This document shows, piece by piece, positions 19,359 through 26,336 of a stretch of 26,336 nt of DNA (the first letter of the stretch is position 1; each line of letters starts with the position of its first letter). A model generated the notes under the pieces. It was not told the DNA's origin. It did not search any database and saw nothing but the letters and a program-made list of their open reading frames with translations. Origin of the DNA: Spirogloea muscicola (taxonomy: Eukaryota; Streptophyta; Zygnematophyceae; Spirogloeales; Spirogloeaceae); assembly GCA_009602725.1 (NCBI GenBank), contig WELB01000125.1, forward strand, positions 192,424 to 218,759, written 5' to 3'. The translations under genes were made by a program, and so were the position numbers.

Positions 19359-21400
19359 AAGGCAGGTTCAACGACTTCGTACGAGGCCATGCACTCACCG
19401 AGCCCACAGCACCAGCTCTTGGAGAGCGGCAGCCTGCTGGGGAGGCGGCTGCAGCATCTCGGAGGCCATGCCGTATGAGGATCAGCCCCTTAGCTTGCCC
19501 CTCGCTCGTCGCTCCCCTTATCCCTGCCTGCTCTCACCCTGTTCATCTACCTGCTCTTGCCCGCTTTACCAGCTTGGCTGGAAGCAGCATGAGAATGTGA
19601 ATAGCCTCCTTCTAAATGCAATTGGAGCTCTGTATTCGGGTAGGCACAGTACCCATTCTTGGTACTTACATTTTCTTACAAAGGCCTCCTCAAGCACATG
19701 TAAGGGATGCTCGGACATCATAAAGACCACATGCTCGTGCTTGGTCCAACCTTGCTCTTGTACACGAGTCACACGTTGACAAAACGACTTGGCTAATCCT
19801 ATTATTTGCAACACACCTGTATTTATGCACTTGTAACTCCCTGCAATGGACTAGCAGCTGGTTCTATGAGATTCGGCTGCACTGTCCACACGATTAAGCA
19901 CGTTCCCAACACTCTTGTGCCTCAGACCCATCTGGACACACGCGCTACCACTAGCCTCGCTTTGCACCTGCTGCCAAGCATGCCGTGCCCAGTGACGAAG
20001 TCCCTCATGCCGGACTGCTTGCTGTGTGGAAAAATGACACAGCAGCTGGGGTACACAGCCTACAGGAACCGCTCCTCTGCACAGAAAGTCTATATCTTGT
20101 CTCTGATCATCCAAAGCGAGGGCATTGAGGCTTTACTAGAAAGAAGTATCTGGTGAAATAAATGTGTAGGGCTGCAAAACATTGTGCTGATAGAGATCAT
20201 CAAATACAGGGTAGAGGACCAAAGGTGCTCAAGAGTAGGTTATGATAACAGAAGTCGTCACCTGCATAGGCTGCACTGCACATTTTGTCCTTTGGAGCAA
20301 CATAGGGAAGATGGTCCTTGATTTGGATACTTGGAAATTGTGTCCTGTTCCTTTCTTTGGAGGTCCTACACGACCTTGCTCCTAGAGACCAAGGTGGGCG
20401 ATACCCTTGATTTTGTATCATTGTCTGCCGTACCAATTTATAAGCACTTCCCTGTACACAGTTTTGACTTTCGACCAATTTAGACATCATGTGGTTCTTA
20501 GTGGCAGACTGTTCACCTTGACGTTGGATTACTTCGGAACCACCAGAAGCACCTTACGTGACCACTGGACAAATGGCTTGTATCACTTTCTTCGTATACT
20601 TTGCTATAAACCCAGATTATGGTAGTTTAGAAGCGATATTGGATTCTTAGTTGATTGAAGTAAAAGCGCGAAAAAGAAGCGTCTTGACTTCTCAGAAGAT
20701 CCCTCTTGGTGTATTGCCAAGTGACAAGGCATAAGTTTTCTTTAAATCGACATACAAAGGTCCGAATCTCGTCAGTCCAGATCATTGACTGACTTTGTTA
20801 CGTATATCTAATGAAATAGAGATCGGCATAATCTAATGTGATTACTAAATGTAGTGAGCGGATACATGACTAAGGCGGCAAATGGCGACCGCTGGAGGAA
20901 GACCTTCAGGCGCCAAGCTCCCCGCCGGCGCTGCCGTATGGACACGCCAGTGAGCAGCTACTCAGCGCTCAAGGAGGCTCGACGTGCTTCGCATCCGGCA
21001 TGAGCTGCAGGGCCTCCCTCTTGGCAGGCCGCAATTGGCCGGCAGATGGCACATGGTCGACTTCCGCTGTGAGGCTGTTGCAGGTAGAAGGAGCTTTGTA
21101 AGACTCCGACTTGCTGCTGCTCACTCGTGGTTACTAAGCTTCCATCTGCGGTAGTCTTGTGTCTAGCTGTGTGGTTTTAGGCGCCTTCCGGCTCTTGCTC
21201 TTTGGACACTGTCCATTCTTTTTGGGCTGGCCTTTCCCAGCCCCTACCATCAATGGGAGAGCACTTTCATATCTCAAGAGGGCGACGGCTGTGAAGACCA
21301 CCCCACAAAGGATGAACAAGGCGAAGGAGAGCGTATGTTAAAAGTGGCACAGCACCAGAGAGGCCAGGTGAGCACATGGAGGAGGCAGCAGCCGGGTGCC

Positions 21401-21565
21401 CTAGAGAAGGTGCGTGGCGCGCATGATGCCGGAGGGAGGCCAAGCGGAGCCGGCCGAGATCATGGGGTCGCCATAGTGGCGGCCCCAGGCGCTGCCGCAG
21501 CAAGCGGCGCAGGACGGGGCAGCCATGCCAATGTGGGCGCCTACGACCTGCGGGGCAGCAGCCAT
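21401..21565 (-). CDS. convergent small ORF of U3 (54 aa), shortened
   Basis: It starts MAAAPQVVGAHIGMAAPSCAA and then diverges. The sequence matching the middle of the U4 ORF (PSLGHPAAASSM) continues in another frame, so this copy has an indel and ends early. It is read toward the small-ORF gene of U3. Function unknown. Confidence 0.3.
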   Translation of the reverse strand: MAAAPQVVGAHIGMAAPSCAACCGSAWGRHYGDPMISAGSAWPPSGIMRATHLL

Positions 21566-22325
21566 GGCGGCCGCCGGTGGGCGACGTCGCGCCCACACGC
21601 GCCGCCCCCGCTCGCACTTGTCACGTTCCAAGGCCGATGCAAAACAGCGTGAATGCGTTTGTGGACTTTGGATGATGGAGAGTTATCGGCAGTTTGAAAA
21701 CTCTGCTGCGTCTTGCGCTCCTGTCGTCATCAGTAAATTAGAAGATGCAGCTCTACTGGCTCTTTCAGACCTTGTTCATGTCTTTGGGTTGGCCTCGGAC
21801 CTTGTCCTCTCTTTTCGGGCAGGCTTTTCACAGCCCTCGCACCCTTGGGATGAGCTTACTGTCTTCCAGCCATTGCCTAGCGTTGGATGAGCTGTTCCTT
21901 TCTCTTTTCACAGCCCTCAGCAGCTTTGCAAGAGCTGCTCCTTTCTACTTAAGAGGCATTAGTGTAACGAGCAATAAACTGCTATACAGAGCAAGGCGAT
22001 GGCTGAGCATTCCCTTGTGGGAGGAAGAGCTCTGCAAGGAAATTGCTGTAAGAGGCCAGCCCAAAGGGCATGTACAAGGTCTGAAAGGGCCATCTCCCTG
22101 CAGCAGTCCTTAGCGTTTGCCGTTCCACTTGCGGGCAGGCCACACCTTGGTTGCTGCCTTCTGCCTCCAGGGTCCGTCAGGGCGACGCTTTTTCTTTCCC
22201 TCTAACTATTCTGATCTGCACTTGCTGACTAGAGGTCATTGAGCGCCCACTTGCAGATGTCATGGAGAGTAAGTAGTATCCTCCCTTATGAGGCTTCTGG
22301 CCCTCCGGACCTTGTACAACCCTTT

Positions 22326-22479
22326 GGGCTGGCCTCTCACAGCCATTTGCCTTGCATTGAAAGAGCTGCTTCTCTGGGCTGGACTCTCACAAATGGGCGA
22401 GGGCTGGCTTTCACAGCCATTTGCCTTGCATTGAAAGTGCTGCTTCTCTGGGCTGGACTCTCACAAATGGGCGAGGGCT
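22326..22479 (+). repeat. 75/74-bp tandem repeat of the hairpin module
   Basis: Two complete copies start at 22326 and 22401, and a third begins GGGCT at 22475. Each holds GGGCTGGC.T.TCACAGCC, ATTTGCCTTGCATTGAAAG and CTGGGCTGGACTCTCACAAA. The second copy is one base shorter within the hairpin. It is the only place in the window where the dispersed module is tandemly repeated. Confidence 0.85.
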
Positions 22480-22777
22480 AAGCCAGCAGAAGAATGGACA
22501 AGGTCCAAGGACAGGAGAAAGCGCGGCCAGATTGACTGGTGGCTGGGAAAGGCCAGCCCAAAGGAACAAACAGCTCTTCCAAAGGAAAACAGAGAGGAGA
22601 AAGGCAGTGGCTGTAAGCGGTCAGCACAAAAGGAATCACGTGAGAAGTAATAATTGGGAGAAGGCCACACCAAACGATGCGGCGTTCTGCTCAATCGGCG
22701 CAGCTAGAGATTCTCGACCAATCTCTACGCCGTGACTGGCTCCCTAAATAGACAAAGCACAAGTTGAGCAAGCATCT

Positions 22778-23278
22778 GCCAAGTGGCGGCCGCAGGTGGA
22801 AAGTCAACAAAGCAGTCAAGGAGCCCTGGCAGCTCGGGGGCGCTGTCCCGGCACCGGTCCAACCACCCTCCTCCCCCCCCTTCTCCCCCCTCCCCTCCGT
22901 CAGTGTGTCCGCCTACCGGCAGCCTCCCCTGGTCGTGGGCGGGGGTCCCTCCCCCCCCCCAAGGTCACCCCCCGTGGAACCGAGGGGCCGCTGCCCAGCT
23001 CAAAAGCCCCACTTGGCCCCAACAACGAGCCACTCTCCTCGCCTCCCCCACACCGCCTCCACTCGTTGCCAAGCCTCGCCGCAAGCCGCCGCCGCAGGAG
23101 CCCAGCAGCCCCTCCCTGCACCGTCGCGCCTCGGCCTTGTCCAGCCCCCTTTGGGCCGGCCTCGCGCAGCCATCGCCTTACTTAGTATCAGCTCGTTCGT
23201 TCCCTCTACTTCCGCGCTCAAGCCAGGCTCGGCCCGGCAGCCCCGGACCGCACCGGCGTCCGGCGAGGCGAACCCACA
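22778..23278 (+). promoter_or_regulatory. promoter and leader of small-ORF copy 4
   Basis: It begins with GCCAAGTGGCGGCCGC (22778), a one-base-mutated G-box, then has a GTCAAC (reverse W-box core), a CCCTCC tract, a CCCCCCGTGGAACCGAGGGG hairpin (about 22968-22987), CTCAAAAGCCCCACTTGGCC (from 22999) and a leader of about 270 nt with TTTGGGCCGGCCTCGCGCAGCC. The lost palindrome may weaken factor binding. Confidence 0.55.
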
Positions 23279-23587
23279 ATGCACTACGTGCTGATAAACA
23301 TCGCCAGGCAGGTGGTGTTGAGGTATCTGAGGAAGCGCATGGGAACCGCGGCTCAGCGTGGAGCGCGGCGCAGGCCCGCGACCATCCACCGGTGGCGCGC
23401 CTCCTCCCACACCTCCCAGACCGGCGCCCCCAACCTGTACCGCGGCGGCAGCGTGCCCTGTGGCATGGCTTACCAGGGCGCCAGCGTCCCCGCCGGTCTC
23501 CACCAAAGCGTCGCCGGCGGTGGCAGCGGCGGCACTGGTGCAACAATGCCGGCGCCGGCGTATCGGCTGCCAGCCTCGTGGATGTGA
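23279..23587 (+). CDS. small basic/Gly-rich protein, array copy 4 (U4), intact 102 aa
   Basis: It has 102 codons and a TGA stop, equal in length to copy 1. The N-terminus (MHYVLINIARQVVLRYLRKR) differs in sequence from copy 1 but keeps the hydrophobic/basic alternation. Then come ARRRPATIHRWR, GAPNLYRGGSVP, GMAYQGASVPAG, GGGSGGTGA and the tail. Changes between copies fall mostly in the helix, while the LYR and GMA.QGASVPAG motifs are kept, as expected if the protein is or was selected. Role unknown; a membrane-associated or organelle-imported peptide is one inference. Its promoter has a damaged G-box and no TATA box. Confidence 0.65.
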   Translation: MHYVLINIARQVVLRYLRKRMGTAAQRGARRRPATIHRWRASSHTSQTGAPNLYRGGSVPCGMAYQGASVPAGLHQSVAGGGSGGTGATMPAPAYRLPASWM

Positions 23588-24922
23588 CGGCAGTCACAAT
23601 CACTTCGTTCGAGGCCATGCATTATTTGAGCCTATAGCTTATGCTTCTGGAGAGCGGCAGCCTGCTTGCGTTTCATTTAAGAGGCAGCTGCAGCATCTCG
23701 GAGGCCATGCCATGGGAGATTCGGCCCTTCTCTTCCCCTCGCTCGTCCCCCTCCACTTGTCTCCCCTGCCTGCTCCTGCACTGCTTCTACCTGCTCTTGC
23801 CCGCTTTACCAGCTGGGCTGAAAGTAGCATGGGATGTGAATAGCCTCTTATGCAAGACAAGCTTTGTAGGCCCTCAAAAACAGTAGCGATACTTGGTATA
23901 GAATGCTTGAGTATTCTGAAAGCTCCTCAAGCACACATTGGGGCTGCTCAGGTTCAAATAGGGACCACATGCTCGTGACTGGTCTCTTTCTTTTGTATAC
24001 GACACTCGCACAAGGAGATTTGGCCAGTATCAAAGTTTGCGATGCACCTGTGAACGTTCTCTAGTCGAGAATGCTAAAATCCTGCCATGGACAAGCTGCT
24101 GCTTCTATTATATACCGCTGCAAGCTCACTCGATCTAGTACAACCTCAAATATCTATCTTGTGCCTCATATCCATCTTGACATGCGCCCTGCACTAGCCT
24201 CGTTTCGCACCTGCTGCCAAGCATGCCAAACGTACTGACGGGGTTAGGGTCATGTCAGACTGCTTACTGTGGAGAAATGACACAGCAGCTGGCCTACAGA
24301 ATGAGCGACTCTGCACTGTAACTCGACATTTTCCTTTTCCACCTTTTGGTTGATCATCCAGGACGATAGCAATGACGTTCTACTGTAAAGGGGTGTTTGG
24401 CGAATTTCACAGCGTAATGTGGACTGCTGATGAAGGTCACTGAATGTAGGGCAGTGGACCAAAGGTACTCAAGCGTAGCTTAATGTTCATCACTAGAATG
24501 GGCTGCACAGTTTGTCCTATGAAACCACATATGGAAGGAGCTCGTTGATTCGAAGAATTGGGGACTTGGAAACTTGGAGACAGTAGTCTGCTCCTTTCTC
24601 AAGTCCTTCACAACCTCGCGAAAGATATTCCGAAGAGATCAGATTCGAAGAGATATTCCGCGGAGATCTCAGGACATCCAGGCGGTGAGGAATCATTGCA
24701 TGAAGGCAGAAATTGAAGTGGTTACTCAGTATGGTGAGAATTCAAACGTCAAGGTGGCAACAGGCAAGAGCTGGAGGACGGCATCCAGCCGCCGAGTAGT
24801 CCCCGCCGGCGCCGCCGTCTGGACGCACTAGTGAGCACCTACTAGTAGACGCTCACGGAGACTCAACGTGCTTTGCAGCCGGCATGGACCGCAGGGGTCC
24901 GGCCTTAGCAGGCCGCAGGCGG

Positions 24923-25285
24923 TCAACTTTGACACTGCAGTTGGGCCCGTGGGGCTGGTGGAGGCAAGAGCAGCTGTAACAAATGGGGCGTGGCTGTAAA
25001 GACCAGCCCACATGAAACTGAACCAGGTGAAAGAGAGCGTGTACTAGGTGGCACAGCACCAGAGCGGCCAGGTGAGGACATGGAGGAGGCAGCAGCCGGG
25101 TGCCCGGGAGAAGGTGCGCCTTTCAGAAGATACGGAAGGGAGGCCAAGCGGAGCCGACGGACTGCATCAACAAGGTCGCCATGGCGGCGGGGAGCCAGCG
25201 CTCCCAAGGGGCTGCCGCAGCAGGCGGCGCAGGGCGGGGCCGCCACGGCGATGTGGGCGCCCACCACCTTCGGGGCAGCAGCCAT
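24923..25285 (-). CDS. convergent small ORF of U4 (120 aa), longest copy
   Basis: It starts MAAAPKVVGAHIAVAAPPCAA and continues CCGSP.GALAPRRHG, then PGHPAAASSMSSPGRSGAVP, also seen in frame pieces of U2 and U3. It ends within a copy of the hairpin module near 24990. It has many Ala/Pro residues and a C.ACC cluster. The frame is open upstream of the ATG to 25915, but only the part from this Met is shared among units. Not recognised; coding status doubtful. Confidence 0.35.
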   Translation of the reverse strand: MAAAPKVVGAHIAVAAPPCAACCGSPLGALAPRRHGDLVDAVRRLRLASLPYLLKGAPSPGHPAAASSMSSPGRSGAVPPSTRSLSPGSVSCGLVFTATPHLLQLLLPPPAPRAQLQCQS

Positions 25286-25415
25286 GGCGGCCGCCGGTGG
25301 ACCTTTGGGGGGCAACTTCGCGCGCATGTGCGCCGCCCCGTCTGCCTTTAGTACGAGATAGTGATTATTAGCATCAGTCGCCCACCTGCTAATCGCGCAA
25401 TGGGCACAGTAGGCC

Positions 25416-26131
25416 GCCACGTGGCAGCCACGGCTTGAGGCACCACGTGGCACTCGCACAGGCATGGAACAGCGCCACGTGGCGATCGGTATGGGCTTGA
25501 GAGATGCATCGTTGACGGCTTCGTTGACTAAAGTGCCGCTGCCGTTACCTGGCAGGAAAGCGCCGCGCCGCCTCCGGGCGTGCGGGGGTTGCTGCCCATG
25601 TCTGTTTGAGTACCCACTGCACCATCTGATTGTCACGCTGGCACTCTTTGTGCGCCACGCTGGCAGGTTGGACGATTGCGATTGAGGCCGGCGTAGATCG
25701 TGCAATGCTGAGCGTTGGGCAGCAGGCGGCGGCTCGTCGGTGTGAAACGGCACCAGAAAGCGAAGCTTCTTGGTAGCCCCGAGGGCACCGCCCTTAGCTT
25801 CGGCCAAATCTGCTCTCCCCCTCCCGCCACCCCCCCACCCCCCCCCGTCTGGCTCTTCATTCGCTGACTGGCCGCCTCCCTCGGTAGGCCCCCCCCACCC
25901 CCCAGGCCAACCCAACCGCGTCCTCGTCCCTCTCGGACCTGCGGCGCTGCTCAGCTTATAAAGCCCCGCTTGGCTTCCACTTCCGGCTCACTGCACAGCA
26001 CACCCCTCCTCCACTTCCCGAGGCCTTCGGCTGCCGGGCGGCTCGGCGCTCCACACCACCTAGCGCCCGAGCCAGCCTCGCTTGCAGCCTTGGTGGGCTC
26101 GCTCGTCGCTGCGACTCCGACCCCGAGCCGC
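25416..26131 (+). promoter_or_regulatory. promoter and leader of small-ORF copy 5, with TATA box and three G-boxes
   Basis: G-boxes are at 25416-25425 (GCCACGTGGC), 25443-25450 (CCACGTGG) and 25474-25483 (GCCACGTGGC). TTGAC cores are at about 25512 and 25524. TATAAAG is at 25957-25963, followed by CCCCGCTTGGC, the same context that carries CTCAAAAG in the other copies. The leader is only about 170 nt from the TATA box and lacks the module seen in other leaders. This looks like a working plant-type inducible promoter; induction by ABA, light or stress is inference from the G-boxes. Confidence 0.65.
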
Positions 26132-26336
26132 CATGAGCTTCCTGCTGAAGTACGTCGTCAAGGCTCTGGTGGTGAGCTTTGTGAAGAAGCGCTTGTGGAA
26201 GGCGGCTCAAGGTGGCGCCCAGCGCGCGCCCGCGAACATCCGCCAGTGGCGCGCCGCCTCCTCAGCCTCCCGCGCCGACGCCCCCAACCTGTACCGCGCC
26301 GGCAGCGTGCCCTCTGGCATGGCTTACCAGGGCGCC
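26132..26336 (+). CDS. small basic/Gly-rich protein, copy 5 (U5), cut by window edge
   Basis: The ATG lies in GAGCCGCCATGAGC. The 68 visible codons are open. The N-terminus MSFLLKYVVKALVVSFVKKR is a clear amphipathic, Lys-rich hydrophobic segment. It is followed by AQRAPANIRQWRAASS, DAPNLYRAGSVPSGMAYQGA, aligning residue for residue with the 102-aa copies. It is the most diverged copy, the least Arg-rich, and has the only intact TATA promoter. It may be the functional parent of the array copies. The 3' end is outside the window. Confidence 0.7.

Larger units (their letters stand above)
18622..21745 (+). repeat. array unit U3 (type B, plus orientation)
   Basis: This is the mirror image of U2: promoter 18622, interrupted ORF 19029-19358, flank, convergent ORF on the minus strand from 21565, and a GCGCTCCTGTCGTCA end block near 21716. 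The flank at 19560-19760 is, in reverse complement, the U2 type rather than the U1/U4 type. U3 lacks the repeat C insertion and the 32-bp duplication of U2. The stretch 20090-20880 has no recognisable gene. Confidence 0.8.
21183..22640. repeat. block of hairpin modules between U3 and U4
   Basis: The GGGCTGGC...CACAGCC module appears at about 21183-21270 (+), 21760-21850 (+), 22045-22090 (-), 22295-22475 (+, repeated in tandem) and 22540-22575 (-). The 21183-21270 copy closely matches 10195-10265, including CAGCCCCTA.C.TCAATGGG. No coding region is supported here; the longest frames simply read through modules. Confidence 0.6.
22778..25340 (+). repeat. array unit U4 (type A, plus orientation)
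   Basis: This is the mirror image of U1: promoter, intact 102-codon ORF (23279-23587), flank and convergent minus-strand ORF from 25285. The flank 23640-24010 is the reverse complement of U1 13085-13350 with high similarity. The 24720-24910 block pairs with 12240-12440. Between 24010 and 24720 I see no gene, only unit-type flank sequence. Confidence 0.8.

Noticed and set aside
24923-25915. A 330-residue minus-strand frame around the U4 convergent ORF
   Set aside because: The N-terminal 210 residues read antisense through the U5 promoter and G-boxes. Only the part from 25285 is shared with other units.
1-26336. tRNA or rRNA genes, CRISPR arrays, reverse transcriptase or transposase genes
   Set aside because: I saw no cloverleaf-like sequence, no regularly spaced repeat-spacer array, and no RT, integrase or DDE motifs in any frame, so the repeats here would be non-autonomous.

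Overview
The window is nuclear DNA from a photosynthetic eukaryote, most likely a streptophyte (a land plant or charophyte-grade alga). Two things support this. A 17-exon kinase gene joins a universal-stress-protein (USP) domain to a receptor-like cytoplasmic kinase of the plant RLCK VI kind. The promoters of the repeated genes also carry plant-type G-box and W-box elements. The species cannot be fixed from the sequence. The DNA is GC-rich, with long C and G runs, and nothing in it looks prokaryotic or organellar.

Left part (1-8350). A fragment of a dispersed repeat (repeat C) sits at the left edge. On the minus strand from 6968 to 839 is one complete USP-kinase gene. I rebuilt 17 exons; all 16 introns obey GT-AG, all phases match, and the coding length is 2403 nt (800 codons plus TAA). 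The kinase has two unusual catalytic positions, HCD for HRD and EFG for DFG. A possible further 5' exon lies at 7532-7493. Upstream is a very GC-rich block with repeated CCCCGGGG palindromes and four CACGTG hexamers within 120 bp.

Middle (8350-11600). I see no convincing gene. The stretch is a mosaic of short dispersed modules, chiefly one with a GGGCTGGC...CACAGCC hairpin core, plus an inverted pair of gene-like fragments at 9.8-10.5 kb.

Right part (11600-26336). This is an array of related units of about 2.5-3.1 kb. Each has at one end a G-box/W-box promoter, a roughly 270-nt GC-rich leader and a small ORF. The intact form is 102 codons, with a basic amphipathic N-terminus, an Arg-rich stretch, an APNLYR-type motif and a Gly-rich tail. 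At the other end is a short GC-rich ORF on the opposite strand, beginning MAAAPQVVGAH or similar, so the two ORFs converge. Four units are complete and a fifth is cut by the right edge. A sixth is only a promoter relic, split by an inserted repeat C. The order is A(-) B(-) | B(+) A(+) followed by the fifth unit (+). The outer pair (A) shares one 3'-flank type and has intact 102-codon ORFs. The inner pair (B) shares another flank type and the same in-frame TAG. This amounts to a nested inverted duplication centred near 18540. Only the fifth unit has a clear TATA box and three G-boxes, so it may be the functional source gene. I do not recognise the 102-aa protein. This unit family is the best candidate for something undescribed in the window.
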